Shown piece by piece: positions 10,078 through 18,751 of a DNA stretch of 64,000 nucleotides. The translations under genes were made by a program, and so were the position numbers. The DNA lies in assembly GCF_003865365.1 (NCBI RefSeq), contig NZ_RQVR01000003.1, forward strand, positions 124,001 to 188,000, in the 5' to 3' direction. Numbering within the stretch: the stretch's first letter is position 1; every line of letters begins with the position of its first letter. Source of the DNA: Flavobacterium macacae (lineage in GTDB: Bacteria; Bacteroidota; Bacteroidia; Flavobacteriales; Flavobacteriaceae). The notes below the pieces were generated by a model. It was not told the origin of the DNA. It was given only the letters and a program-made list of their open reading frames with translations, and ran no database searches.

Positions 10078-10662
10078 CTATAAAGTTTTTAATTTTTCTT
10101 TTGAATATTCTATTAATTCGCTGAAAAAAAGTGTGAATTCTTGCTCAAATTCGGTGTAATATTCTTTTAATTCTTTTACCGAAGCACCCATATTGGAATT
10201 GTGTTTTGTTCTATTGTCCATTTGAAATAAAACTCTTTCAATTTCATCAATAAACTGGTAATTGTAAAGCCAATTTCCCTGCTTCATGTACGGAAGCATG
10301 TTTTGGGTTTTTAAAGTCAGAATTTCAAAGTTGTCATCCAGCGATTTATAAAACCGATTTACGAAATCAGAAAGTTTTTCATCGGAATAATTACTCCAGT
10401 TTTTAGCAAGGAAATGATCGTAAAAAACATCGATGATTACACCCGAATAATGTCCGTATTGCTCGTGAAGCCGGTGTTTGCTTACTCTAAAAACCGAATG
10501 GGCATCAGTAAAAGTATCAATTGCACGATGCAAAATAATGCCTCTTTGAATATCTTTTGGAAAATTCTCATACTCTTTTCCGCGAATTCCATCCGCCATT
10601 AAACCACCGATTTTTTGAAAATCATTATTTCCGGAAAGATAAATGTGAGCTAAAAAATTCAT
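10078..10662 (-). CDS. acpH: Acyl carrier protein phosphodiesterase
   Basis: 194 residues, the AcpH/DUF479 length. The start MNFLAHIYLSG and the motifs GGLMADGIRG and GIILHRAIDTFTDAH are typical of the family, which hydrolyses the phosphopantetheine arm off holo-ACP using an HD-like metal site. Cytoplasmic. The gene diverges from glmM, with back-to-back -7 boxes in the 134-base gap. The physiological role of AcpH is still debated, so the enzymatic name rests on family membership. Confidence 0.88.
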   Translation of the reverse strand: MNFLAHIYLSGNNDFQKIGGLMADGIRGKEYENFPKDIQRGIILHRAIDTFTDAHSVFRVSKHRLHEQYGHYSGVIIDVFYDHFLAKNWSNYSDEKLSDFVNRFYKSLDDNFEILTLKTQNMLPYMKQGNWLYNYQFIDEIERVLFQMDNRTKHNSNMGASVKELKEYYTEFEQEFTLFFSELIEYSKEKLKTL

Positions 10663-10681
10663 TTTTAAAATTGCTTATTTT

Positions 10682-10689
10682 CAAAGATA
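10682..10689 (-). promoter_or_regulatory. -7 box of the acpH promoter
   Basis: TATCTTTG on the minus strand, 20 bases before ATG 10662. A perfect TAnnTTTG match; -33 not clear. Confidence 0.6.
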
Positions 10690-10764
10690 CAAGTTTCTAG
10701 TATCATTATAGAATGTAAATTTTATCTTCTTAAAAATTTTTTATGCGGAAACTTGGCAACTTTG

Positions 10765-10772
10765 TATCTTTG
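10765..10772 (+). promoter_or_regulatory. -7 box of the glmM promoter
   Basis: TATCTTTG, a perfect match, 24 bases before ATG 10797. It lies inside the longest open frame, which begins at 10743, and so excludes that upstream start. Confidence 0.65.
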
Positions 10773-10796
10773 AACTTTAAAATAAAACTCATACAA

Positions 10797-12185
10797 ATGA
10801 CCTTAATAAAATCTATATCAGGAATTCGTGGCACAATTGGCGGAAAAGTAGGAGACAACCTGACTCCGGTAGACGCTGTAAAATTCGCTTCCGCTTATGG
10901 AACTTGGCTGAAACAACACGCAAAAAATGAAAAATTAACCGTTGTTATTGGTCGCGATGCCAGGATTTCTGGCCCGATGATCCACAATTTGGTGGTCAAT
11001 ACATTAATAGGTCTTGGAATTGACGTGATCGATTTGGGACTTTCCACAACTCCGACAGTGGAAATTGCGGTTCCTCTTGAAAATGCGGACGGAGGAATTA
11101 TCTTGACCGCGAGCCACAATCCAAAACAGTGGAATGCCTTAAAATTATTAAATGAAAAAGGAGAATTTTTAAGCGGAGAAGCAGGCGCGATTATCCTTGA
11201 CATTGCGGAAAGAGAAGCTTTTGATTTTTCTGACGTAGACAGTTTGGGCGAAATTACGGTAAATGATGCGTATATGGACATTCATATTGACGAAGTTTTA
11301 GAGTTGCCATTGGTGGATATTGAAGCGGTAAAACAAGCGAAATTTAAAGTAGTTGTGGACGGTGTAAATTCTTCTGGAGGAATTATTATTCCAAAAATTT
11401 TAGAATTGATGGGCGTGGAGTGCGTAAAATTATATTGCGAACCAAACGGTCATTTTCCTCACAATCCAGAACCCTTGAAAGAGCATTTGACTGATATTTC
11501 AGAATTGGTGGTTAAAGAAAAAGCAGATTTCGGAATCGTGGTTGATCCTGACGTGGACCGTTTGGCGTTCATTTCTGAAGATGGCGAAATGTTTGGCGAA
11601 GAATATACTTTGGTGGCAATCGCTGATTATGTTTTGAGCAAAACTCCCGGAAATACGGTTTCAAATATGTCGTCTTCGCGTGCGTTGGCTGACGTGACAA
11701 AACTTCACGGAGGAACTTATGAAGCAAGTGCAGTCGGCGAAGTGAATGTAGTGGAATTAATGAAAAAGAACAACGCAATCATTGGTGGCGAAGGAAACGG
11801 TGGCATCATCTATCCAGAATCACATTATGGGCGCGATTCTATCGTGGGCGTGGCTTTGTTTTTGACACATTTGGCACATAAAAAGATGAAAGTTTCTGAA
11901 TTGAGAGCTTCGTATTCTCAATATTTTATGAGCAAAAATAAAATCGAATTGACGCCTCAAATAGATGTTGATGCGATTTTAGTAGCCATGGCTGAAAAAT
12001 ATAAAAGCGAAAATATTTCTACGGTTGACGGCGTAAAAATTGATTTTGCAGAAAACTGGGTACATTTGAGAAAATCAAATACAGAGCCAATTATCAGAAT
12101 TTATACCGAAGCAAAATCACAAGAAGAAGCTGATAAAATAGCGTTTAGAATTATTGATGAAATTAAAGCGGTAGCGGGAATTTAA
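10797..12185 (+). CDS. glmM: Phosphoglucosamine mutase
   Basis: 462 residues of the alpha-D-phosphohexomutase family. It should convert glucosamine 6-phosphate to glucosamine 1-phosphate for UDP-GlcNAc, hence peptidoglycan and LPS. Four family motifs in order: TASHNPKQWNA (phosphoserine near residue 106), DPDVDRLAF (metal loop), GEGNGGIIYP (sugar loop) and RKSNTEPIIRIY (phosphate loop). The short Bacteroidota members of this family could also act on glucose or mannose phosphates; GlmM is the most common call. The start at MTLIKSISGIRGTIGG is set by the promoter at 10765. The next gene begins one base after the stop. Confidence 0.88.
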   Translation: MTLIKSISGIRGTIGGKVGDNLTPVDAVKFASAYGTWLKQHAKNEKLTVVIGRDARISGPMIHNLVVNTLIGLGIDVIDLGLSTTPTVEIAVPLENADGGIILTASHNPKQWNALKLLNEKGEFLSGEAGAIILDIAEREAFDFSDVDSLGEITVNDAYMDIHIDEVLELPLVDIEAVKQAKFKVVVDGVNSSGGIIIPKILELMGVECVKLYCEPNGHFPHNPEPLKEHLTDISELVVKEKADFGIVVDPDVDRLAFISEDGEMFGEEYTLVAIADYVLSKTPGNTVSNMSSSRALADVTKLHGGTYEASAVGEVNVVELMKKNNAIIGGEGNGGIIYPESHYGRDSIVGVALFLTHLAHKKMKVSELRASYSQYFMSKNKIELTPQIDVDAILVAMAEKYKSENISTVDGVKIDFAENWVHLRKSNTEPIIRIYTEAKSQEEADKIAFRIIDEIKAVAGI

Positions 12186-12186
12186 T

Positions 12187-12543
12187 ATGGAAAACTATCA
12201 AACAGAATCCTATCATGAACCAGTTCGTTTGAATCGCAAGAGACCGTTGCCTAATGCGACAACGGTTCTTGTTTTGGGAATTATTTCGATTCCCACCAGT
12301 TTTTGTTATGGAATCATCGGAATTATTCTTGGAATCATCGCTTTGGTTATGGCTAAATCGGACCTGAAATTATATCAAGAAAATCCTGAAGCCTACACAG
12401 GATACGAAAATTTAAGTGCCGGCAGAATCTGTGCGATCATCGGATTATCAATCGGATCATTGTTTTTTCTTTTCTTCATTTTATATATAACTATCGTGGC
12501 ATCTGTTTTTCTGCCCGTAATTTCTGCGGCTGCGGCAAGCTAA
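12187..12543 (+). CDS. CCC-motif-type small membrane protein
   Basis: 118 residues with two hydrophobic segments: about 27-58 (TTVLVLGIISIPTSFCYGIIG and following) and about 80-115. The layout matches the DUF4190-like 'CCC motif membrane protein' family of Flavobacteriia, including MAKSDLKLYQENPEAY between the segments and SAGRICAIIGL. The name-giving cysteine triplet is reduced to S-F-C here. Function unknown. It follows glmM by one base and precedes the deformylase by 10, so all three are probably co-transcribed. Confidence 0.75.
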   Translation: MENYQTESYHEPVRLNRKRPLPNATTVLVLGIISIPTSFCYGIIGIILGIIALVMAKSDLKLYQENPEAYTGYENLSAGRICAIIGLSIGSLFFLFFILYITIVASVFLPVISAAAAS

Positions 12544-12553
12544 ATATCATGAA

Positions 12554-13189
12554 ATGAAAAACACGATTCAACTGCTTTTTCTCTTTGTCACCATTACGTG
12601 TTCCGCTCAAAAATTCTCCAAAGAAGAGCGAAAACTGATTCAGTCGGGCGATGCTAAAACAATGCTAAAAGTTATAGAAACCACCGATGAAAAAGAGCTA
12701 AAAATCTTAAGATCGGTTTCAATTGACATCAACCCAAAAGACGATTTGGTTGCATTATTAGCGGAAAGAATGTTCGTGTCGATGCGCGATCCAAAAAATC
12801 CAGGCATCGGAATCGCGGCACCGCAAATCGGAATCAATAGAAATATTATTTGGGCACAGCGTTTTGACAAAATCGGCGAACCCTTTGAATTATATCTCAA
12901 CCCAAAGATCGTTTGGCGTTCTCAATTACTCCAACAAGGCAGTGAAGGCTGTCTTTCAATTCCAGATTTCAGCGGAAATGTTTTGAGAAATTACATTATA
13001 AAATTGACCTATCAAGATAAAACCGGAAAACATGTTGAAGAACTGGTCGAAGGTTTTACAGCAGTCATTTTTCAGCACGAAACCGACCATTTAAATGGAA
13101 TTTTGTTTACCGATCGAATGAAAGAACAAGAAAAAATAAAACTTACTTCGGTAACTGGTGAAACGAATCTTTTTCTTGAAAAAAAATAA
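12554..13189 (+). CDS. Peptide deformylase homologue with an export signal
   Basis: 211 residues. All three peptide deformylase motifs are intact: GIGIAAPQIG near 87-96, EGCLSIP (metal Cys133) and QHETDHLNG (H175, E176, H179). Deformylases remove the N-formyl group from nascent proteins. Unlike the cytoplasmic enzyme, this one begins MKNTIQLLFLFVTITCSAQ, a good Sec signal peptide (Lys2, hydrophobic core, SA-Q cleavage), followed by about 45 charged residues before the catalytic domain. I infer a periplasmic or exported enzyme. The residue before the cysteine is T, so it does not look like a lipoprotein. Third gene of the glmM transcript, with repeat copy B just after it. Confidence 0.82.
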   Translation: MKNTIQLLFLFVTITCSAQKFSKEERKLIQSGDAKTMLKVIETTDEKELKILRSVSIDINPKDDLVALLAERMFVSMRDPKNPGIGIAAPQIGINRNIIWAQRFDKIGEPFELYLNPKIVWRSQLLQQGSEGCLSIPDFSGNVLRNYIIKLTYQDKTGKHVEELVEGFTAVIFQHETDHLNGILFTDRMKEQEKIKLTSVTGETNLFLEKK

Positions 13190-13192
13190 ATT

Positions 13193-13317
13193 TCTTTTTT
13201 GAAGCGAATCATCAGGCATTTTCAGCAAAGGCAATTCCCGCTGTATGGCACTTGCTGTTCTTCTGCCTTTCAGCAGAAGAACGAGCCCAAACAAAGCCAT
13301 CATCGGGGCTATTTGAG
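13193..13317 (-). repeat. Dispersed hairpin element, copy B
   Basis: Read on the minus strand, it begins CTCAAATAGCCCCGATGATGGC and ends GATTCGCTTCAAAA. The core is a perfect hairpin GTTCTTCTGC-tgaaag-GCAGAAGAAC (about 13256-13281). It lies directly after the deformylase stop codon. It shares both ends with copies C and D. No gene is seen in 13190-13459; the frame crossing it is chance. Confidence 0.65.
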
Positions 13318-13459
13318 AAAGAATTTTTGATTTTTTGTTATCATTGCGACTATTGTGTTCTCTGCAAGTTTTTAAAATAGTCTTAAATATTTTTTTTGCG
13401 TCTTTGCGACTTTGCGAGATTTTGTAAAATGGCGAGATTTTTTTTTCAAACTAAAACGC

Positions 13460-13467
13460 TATCTTTG
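13460..13467 (+). promoter_or_regulatory. -7 box of the class V aminotransferase promoter
   Basis: TATCTTTG, a perfect match, 18 bases before ATG 13486. It rules out the earlier in-frame TTG at 13396 and ATG at 13429. Confidence 0.6.
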
Positions 13468-13485
13468 AAACCAAATATTGCTGCA

Positions 13486-14976
13486 ATGACTTCAACCGAA
13501 ATTTCTACACAATTAGAACACTATTTTCAAAAATTTAGAAACAATATCATCGGCATTGACCAAGAGTTTGTTTCTCCCTTCGGAAAAAAGAAAATCATCT
13601 ATACCGATTGGACTGCCAGCGGCAGATTGTATCGTCCGATTGAAGAAAAATTGATGAATGAATTCGGGCCGTTTGTGGCAAACACGCATACTGAAACTAC
13701 GGTTTCGGGAACGGCAATGACCATGGCGTACCACCACGCCAGAACGAGTATCAAAAAACACGTTAACGCAAATTCTGATGACGTTTTAATTACAGACGGA
13801 ACCGGAATGACGGGCGTTATCAATAAATTCCAGCGAATTTTAGGATTAAAACTTCTTGAAAACCTGAGAGAATTCACAAAAATTCCAGACGAAAAAAGAC
13901 CGGTGGTTTTTATTTCACACATGGAACACCATTCAAATCAAACTTCGTGGTTGGAAACCATCGCAAAAGTAGAAGTGATTCCGGCTTGCGAAAAAGGTTT
14001 GCTCTGCCTGAATGGTTTTCAAGATTTACTAGAAAAATATAAAAATCATACGATTAAGATTGCTTCCATAACGTCTTGTTCCAACGTGACGGGAATCAAA
14101 ACGCCGTATCACGAAGTGGCAAAATTGATGCACCAAAATAACGGTGTCTGCTTTGTGGATTTCGCTTGTTCAGCACCTTACGTAGAAGTAAATATGCATC
14201 CTGAAGACAGCGAAGCCTATTTAGACGCGATTTTCTTTTCGCCACACAAATTTCTTGGCGGTCCCGGAACTTCTGGCGTTTTGGTTTTCAACAAGAAATT
14301 GTATAAAAATATGATTCCAGACCATCCAGGCGGTGGAACGGTTTCTTGGACAAATCCTTGGGGCGAACACAAATATTTAGACAGTATTGAAGAGCGTGAA
14401 GACGGCGGAACTCCCGGCTTTTTGCAAGTGATCAAAACGGCTTTGGCGATCCAGTTGAAAGAGCAGATGGGGATTGATAATATTTTAGACAGAGAGCACG
14501 AAATCATTGAGTATGTTTTTTCTGAATTGGAGCCTGTTTCAAATATTAATATTTTGGCAGACCAGCATAAAAATAGGCTAGGAGTCATTTCTTTTTATAT
14601 CGATGCTTTGCATTTCAATTTAGGCGTTAAACTTTTAAACGATAAATTCGGTATCCAAACCCGTGGAGGTTGCAGTTGTGCGGGCACTTACGGGCATTAT
14701 TTGCTTCACGTTGACCAAGAAACTTCAAATGATTTAACGACTTTGATTACATCTGGAGATTTGATCAGAAAACCAGGCTGGATCAGGATGTCAATTCATC
14801 CGACGACCACAAATGCGGAAATTAAATATGTTTGCGACAGCATAAAAGCGTTGGCAGAAAATCATCAAGATTGGGCAAAAGACTACGATTACAATAAAAA
14901 CTCAAACGAATTTACGCACAAGCAGGCGTTGCATACTGAAAAAGATTTAGTGAAGCAATGGTTTGGAGAATTGTAA
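13486..14976 (+). CDS. Class V aminotransferase (cysteine-desulfurase-like)
   Basis: 496 residues of the PLP fold-type I class V family. The PLP lysine is K255 in FFSPHKFLGGPG; HMEHHSN and CFVDFACSAP (PLP aspartate) are upstream. Near the C-terminus, RGGCSCAGTYGH places C396 and C398 where cysteine desulfurases carry the sulfur-accepting cysteine. At almost 500 residues it is longer than the roughly 400 of IscS/SufS. I infer a desulfurase or lyase acting on a cysteine-like substrate. The TauE-like and persulfide dioxygenase genes downstream support a sulfur role. The exact reaction is not established. Confidence 0.72.
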   Translation: MTSTEISTQLEHYFQKFRNNIIGIDQEFVSPFGKKKIIYTDWTASGRLYRPIEEKLMNEFGPFVANTHTETTVSGTAMTMAYHHARTSIKKHVNANSDDVLITDGTGMTGVINKFQRILGLKLLENLREFTKIPDEKRPVVFISHMEHHSNQTSWLETIAKVEVIPACEKGLLCLNGFQDLLEKYKNHTIKIASITSCSNVTGIKTPYHEVAKLMHQNNGVCFVDFACSAPYVEVNMHPEDSEAYLDAIFFSPHKFLGGPGTSGVLVFNKKLYKNMIPDHPGGGTVSWTNPWGEHKYLDSIEEREDGGTPGFLQVIKTALAIQLKEQMGIDNILDREHEIIEYVFSELEPVSNINILADQHKNRLGVISFYIDALHFNLGVKLLNDKFGIQTRGGCSCAGTYGHYLLHVDQETSNDLTTLITSGDLIRKPGWIRMSIHPTTTNAEIKYVCDSIKALAENHQDWAKDYDYNKNSNEFTHKQALHTEKDLVKQWFGEL

Positions 14977-15025
14977 TTTCTTGCATTTCCCTGAAATTTA
15001 GGATGCAAATTGTTTAAACCAATCT

Positions 15026-15811
15026 ATGGAAGAAATTTTCGGTTATTTCGGCGCGCTTTTAATTGGTTTGGTTTTAGGGCTGACCGGTGGTGGCGGTTCG
15101 ATTTTAACCGTTCCGGTTTTGGTGTATTTATTAGGAATTAATCCTGTGATTGCCACCGCTTACTCTTTATTTATCGTTGGATCCACATCTACTTTTGGTT
15201 CTATCCTAAATTATAGAAAAGGTCTCGTGGAAGTAAAAACAGGCTTGAAATTTGCAATTCCTTCTTTAATTGCCATCTACTTTACTCGAAAATTCATTGT
15301 TCCGGCAATACCCGAAGTGCTTTTTAAAGTACAGGAAACTGCAGTCACAAAAGATTTTTTTATCATGGTTCTTTTTGCCATTATGATGATGCTGGCTTCA
15401 TTTTCAATGCTTTCTGAAAAAAGAGTTTCCGTTTCAAAAACAGAACCGAATCCAATAGTTGTAATTATTCAAATATTTATGGTAGGCATAATCATTGGTT
15501 TGGTTGGCGCTGGCGGTGGATTTTTGATCATTCCTGCTTTGGTTTTTATGGCAAAGCTTCCGATGAAAAAAGCAATCGGAACTTCTATTTTTATAATAGC
15601 CATAAATTCCTTAATCGGATTTACGGGCGATATCGGAAATATCAATCCAGATTGGAGCTTCCTATTAATTTTCTCTTTTATCTCAATTTTAGGTATCTTT
15701 GCAGGGATTTATCTAAACAAATTTATTAACGAAAAAAATCTAAAGAAAGGTTTCGGATGGTTCGTATTGGCCATGTCCATTCTTATCTTAACCAAAGAAA
15801 CTCTTTTTTAG
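15026..15811 (+). CDS. TSUP (TauE/SafE) family anion exporter
   Basis: 261 residues, almost all membrane-spanning. The internal duplication typical of the family is clear: GLVLGLTGGGGSILTVPVL near residue 12 and GIIIGLVGAGGGFLIIPALVF near 155. TSUP proteins export sulfite, sulfoacetate or other sulfur anions. The next gene starts 17 bases on and encodes a persulfide dioxygenase-rhodanese, so this protein probably removes the sulfite or thiosulfate made by it, as proposed for TauE in the staphylococcal cst operon. Confidence 0.85.
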   Translation: MEEIFGYFGALLIGLVLGLTGGGGSILTVPVLVYLLGINPVIATAYSLFIVGSTSTFGSILNYRKGLVEVKTGLKFAIPSLIAIYFTRKFIVPAIPEVLFKVQETAVTKDFFIMVLFAIMMMLASFSMLSEKRVSVSKTEPNPIVVIIQIFMVGIIIGLVGAGGGFLIIPALVFMAKLPMKKAIGTSIFIIAINSLIGFTGDIGNINPDWSFLLIFSFISILGIFAGIYLNKFINEKNLKKGFGWFVLAMSILILTKETLF

Positions 15812-15828
15812 ATCCATTTATAACAACT

Positions 15829-17238
15829 ATGAAAATCGAACAAATTTATACCGGATGTATTGCGCAAGCTGCGTACTATTTAGAAAGCAATGGCGAAGCA
15901 GCCATTTTTGATCCGCTGCGCGAAGTACAGCCTTATATCGATAAAGCGGCAAAAGACAATGCTAAAATCAAGTATATTTTTGAAACGCATTTTCACGCTG
16001 ATTTTGTGTCTGGACATTTAGATTTGGCAAAAAAATCAGGCGGACAGATTGTTTACGGGCCAACGGCAAAGCCAAATTTTGAAGCTGTAATTGCAACAGA
16101 CAGCCAAGAGTTTAACGTGGGGAATTATACCATAAAAGCCATCCATACGCCAGGGCACACGATGGAAAGCACGTGTTATTTACTGACGGATGAAAACGGC
16201 AAAAACCACGGAATTATCACTGGAGATACTTTGTTTATTGGAGATGTGGGTCGTCCAGATTTGGCACAAAAGATTTCGGGAGACTTGACGCAGGAGAAAT
16301 TAGCTGCTTATTTATTTGATTCGCTTCGTAATAAGATTATGGTTTTGGAAGATGATTTGATCGTTTATCCAAGCCACGGTGCGGGGAGTGCCTGCGGTAA
16401 AAACATGAGCAAGGAAACCACGGATACTTTGGGGAACCAGAAAAGAACGAATTATGCGCTTAGAGCTGATATGTCCCGTGAGGAATTTACCACCGAATTA
16501 TTGGACGGTTTGGGAGCGCCTCCCGCTTATTTTCCTCAAAATGTGATGATGAATATTGAAGGATACGAGAGTTTAGAATCCATAATTGAAAAATCGGTTA
16601 AACCTTTATCCGCTAAAGAGTTTGAAACTATTGCAAATCAATCAGAAGCCTTAGTTCTAGACGTAAGAAATGAAGCTGATTTTGTAAAAAAACACATTCC
16701 GGGTTCTATCTTTATCGGAATTCAAGGCGGTTTTGCTCCTTGGGTCGGTGCTTTGATCAGAGATGTAAAACAGCCGTTATTGCTGGTGATTCCAGAAGGA
16801 AGGGAAGAAGAAACGATTACTCGATTATCAAGAGTTGGTTTTGACAATGCGCTTGGTTTTTTAGAGGGAGGCATTGATGCTTGGGAAAAAGCAGGTTTTG
16901 AAACCGATTCAATTAAGAGTATTTCTCCAGAAAAATTTGCTTCTGATTTGACAGAAAAAAGCATAGTTGTTGACGCCAGAAAACCAGGAGAATTTAGCGC
17001 TGAAAGCGTTATCGGCGCGGTAAATATTCCGTTGGATTTTGTTAACGAACAATTAGCGGAAGTTCCAAAAGACAATCAATTTTACATTCACTGTGCCGGC
17101 GGTTACCGTTCAGTGATTATGTCTTCTATTTTAAAATCAAGAGGATACCATAATATGGTTAATGTGGAAAAAGGAATGAGCGGCATCAGAAATACAGACG
17201 TGAAACTTTCCACTTTTCAATGTCCGTCAACTAAATAA
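15829..17238 (+). CDS. Persulfide dioxygenase-rhodanese fusion (CstB-like)
   Basis: 469 residues. An ETHE1-type metallo-beta-lactamase domain (about 1-240) has ETHFHADFVSGH, TPGHTMEST, GDTLFIGDVGR and PSHGAGSACG, which supply the two His and one Asp ligands of the mononuclear Fe(II) site. Then follow a rhodanese-like domain without the loop cysteine (about 270-365, VIPEGREEE) and an active-looking rhodanese (about 375-460) with HCAGGYRS. This order matches CstB, which oxidises persulfides to sulfite/thiosulfate. I start at ATG 15829 rather than at upstream frames that overlap the exporter gene. Translationally close to the TauE-like gene. Confidence 0.87.
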   Translation: MKIEQIYTGCIAQAAYYLESNGEAAIFDPLREVQPYIDKAAKDNAKIKYIFETHFHADFVSGHLDLAKKSGGQIVYGPTAKPNFEAVIATDSQEFNVGNYTIKAIHTPGHTMESTCYLLTDENGKNHGIITGDTLFIGDVGRPDLAQKISGDLTQEKLAAYLFDSLRNKIMVLEDDLIVYPSHGAGSACGKNMSKETTDTLGNQKRTNYALRADMSREEFTTELLDGLGAPPAYFPQNVMMNIEGYESLESIIEKSVKPLSAKEFETIANQSEALVLDVRNEADFVKKHIPGSIFIGIQGGFAPWVGALIRDVKQPLLLVIPEGREEETITRLSRVGFDNALGFLEGGIDAWEKAGFETDSIKSISPEKFASDLTEKSIVVDARKPGEFSAESVIGAVNIPLDFVNEQLAEVPKDNQFYIHCAGGYRSVIMSSILKSRGYHNMVNVEKGMSGIRNTDVKLSTFQCPSTK

Positions 17239-17288
17239 ATTACTTTTAAATTTCCCTTAAATATTATATGAGAGAGTGGAATTTTAAA

Positions 17289-17296
17289 TACTTTTG
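17289..17296 (+). promoter_or_regulatory. -7 box of the thioredoxin-lipoprotein promoter
   Basis: TACTTTTG fits TAnnTTTG, 28 bases before ATG 17325. Confidence 0.55.
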
Positions 17297-17324
17297 CAAA
17301 CTAAAATCAAAAAATTAAACTAAA

Positions 17325-18470
17325 ATGAAAAAAATCCTTTTATTGCTTTCTGTTACGGCAATTATGGTTTCGTGTAACAAATCAGAAGAAAATGAATTTA
17401 CAATTACAGGAACTGCTTCAGGAGTTGAAAATGGTAAAACCGTAATTCTTCAAAAAGCGGATACCATTACAATGGGACAAATGGTTTCAATCGATACTGT
17501 AAAAATTGAAAATGGAAAATTTGAGTTAAAAGGAACTTCTGCTGAACCAGAAATTCACGCTTTGTTAATTGAAGGAAAAGGAAATATCGATTTTATTCTT
17601 GAAGGAGGAAAAATTACTGTTGAAGTTGATAAAGATACTTTAGCTAACTCAAAAGTGGGTGGAACTTATAATAATGACGAATACAGAAATTATAAAACGG
17701 AGATAAAAGCTCTTCAAAAAGATTTACAAGCTAAATCTATGGCTTTTCAACAAGCAAATATGGAGAAAATAAAAAATGCACAAGCAGCCAAAGATACAGC
17801 GGTTGTTAATGCATTGATTAAAGAAAACCAAAAAATAATGGAACCTCTTTCTGCTAAGAATTATACATATGCAGAAAAAAATCCTAAATCATTTTTAAGT
17901 GTATTGCTTGCAGAAAGTTTCTTTTACACGCAAGAACCTGATTACACTAAAATCAGAAATATTTACAACGGTTTAGAATCACAATTGAAAAATACTAGAC
18001 CAGGTAAATCTGTTAAAGAAAAATTAGATGCTCACGATTCTGTAGAAGTAGGTAAAAAAGCTCCAGATTTCAGTGCAACTTCTGCTGATGGAAAGCAGGT
18101 TTCTTTAAAAGAATCTTTAGGAAAAGTTACTATTATTGATTTTTGGGCTTCATGGTGTGCGCCTTGTCGACAAGAAAATCCAAATGTTGTTGCTTTGTAT
18201 GAAGAGTTTCACTCAAAAGGTTTAAATATTGTAGGAGTTTCTTTAGATCAACCAAATGAGGAAGTAAAGTGGAAACAAGCAATTAATCAAGATAAATTGA
18301 CTTGGACGAACGTTTCAAACTTAAAAGGTTGGGATGATCCAATTGCAAAAAAATACAATGTAAGATCAATTCCTGCGACATTTATTCTTGACGCATCCGG
18401 AAAAATTGTAGCAAAAGATCTTCGTGGTGAAGAATTAAAAGCAAAAGTAAAAGAGCTTTTAGGAGCTTAA
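17325..18470 (+). CDS. TlpA/ResA-like thioredoxin lipoprotein with a DUF4369-like domain
   Basis: 381 residues. The signal peptide ends in the lipobox VSC, with lipidated Cys17. A DUF4369-like N-terminal domain (about 25-140) is followed by a helical linker and a thioredoxin fold (about 245-381) with FWASWCAPC, redox cysteines C278 and C281, and the cis-proline stretch RSIPATFILD. Such proteins sit on a membrane facing the periplasm and exchange disulfides, for example in cytochrome c maturation or repair of exported proteins. It has its own promoter and terminator, so it is a separate unit from the sulfur genes before it. Confidence 0.88.
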   Translation: MKKILLLLSVTAIMVSCNKSEENEFTITGTASGVENGKTVILQKADTITMGQMVSIDTVKIENGKFELKGTSAEPEIHALLIEGKGNIDFILEGGKITVEVDKDTLANSKVGGTYNNDEYRNYKTEIKALQKDLQAKSMAFQQANMEKIKNAQAAKDTAVVNALIKENQKIMEPLSAKNYTYAEKNPKSFLSVLLAESFFYTQEPDYTKIRNIYNGLESQLKNTRPGKSVKEKLDAHDSVEVGKKAPDFSATSADGKQVSLKESLGKVTIIDFWASWCAPCRQENPNVVALYEEFHSKGLNIVGVSLDQPNEEVKWKQAINQDKLTWTNVSNLKGWDDPIAKKYNVRSIPATFILDASGKIVAKDLRGEELKAKVKELLGA

Positions 18471-18494
18471 TCACTTCAAAATATCTCAAAATAG

Positions 18495-18520
18495 AAAAAT
18501 CTCCGTTGTGGAGATTTTTT
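18495..18520 (+). terminator. Terminator of the thioredoxin-lipoprotein gene
   Basis: AAAAATCTCC and GGAGATTTTT form a ten-pair stem around a short loop and run into T's, 25 bases past the stop codon. Confidence 0.85.
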
Positions 18521-18576
18521 TATTTTATTCAATTCCAACGTATTAAAAAATACTTAAAAATAAAGTTTAAAAAACG

Positions 18577-18607
18577 TTTGCACAAACAAAAAACAGTATT
18601 ATATTTG
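18577..18607 (+). promoter_or_regulatory. Promoter of tRNA-Tyr
   Basis: -33 TTTG at 18577-18580 and -7 TATATTTG at 18600-18607, with a 19-base spacer. The mature tRNA begins at 18632. Confidence 0.65.
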
Positions 18608-18631
18608 CACCCGTAAGAAGGAAACGCTTAT

Positions 18632-18712
18632 GGGGAGATACTCAAGCGGCCAACGAGGGCAGACTGTAAATCTGCTGTGAAAACTTCGCAGGTTCGAATC
18701 CTGCTCTCCCCA
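18632..18712 (+). tRNA. tRNA-Tyr (GTA)
   Basis: Acceptor strands GGGGAGA (18632-18638) and TCTCCCC (18705-18711) pair fully, followed by the discriminator A. The anticodon GTA is at 18666-18668 inside CTGTAAA. The T loop GGTTCGAATC and a long variable arm, as expected for a class II tRNA, are present. The 3' CCA is not encoded. Confidence 0.95.
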
Positions 18713-18718
18713 CAAAAA

Positions 18719-18748
18719 AAACCTGAACTTTTTAGTTCAGGTTTTTTT
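18719..18748 (+). terminator. Terminator of tRNA-Tyr
   Basis: AACCTGAACT and AGTTCAGGTT pair across a short T loop and run into T's, just past the tRNA. It is palindromic and may also end the minus-strand small gene at 18752. Confidence 0.85.
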
Positions 18749-18751
18749 ATT

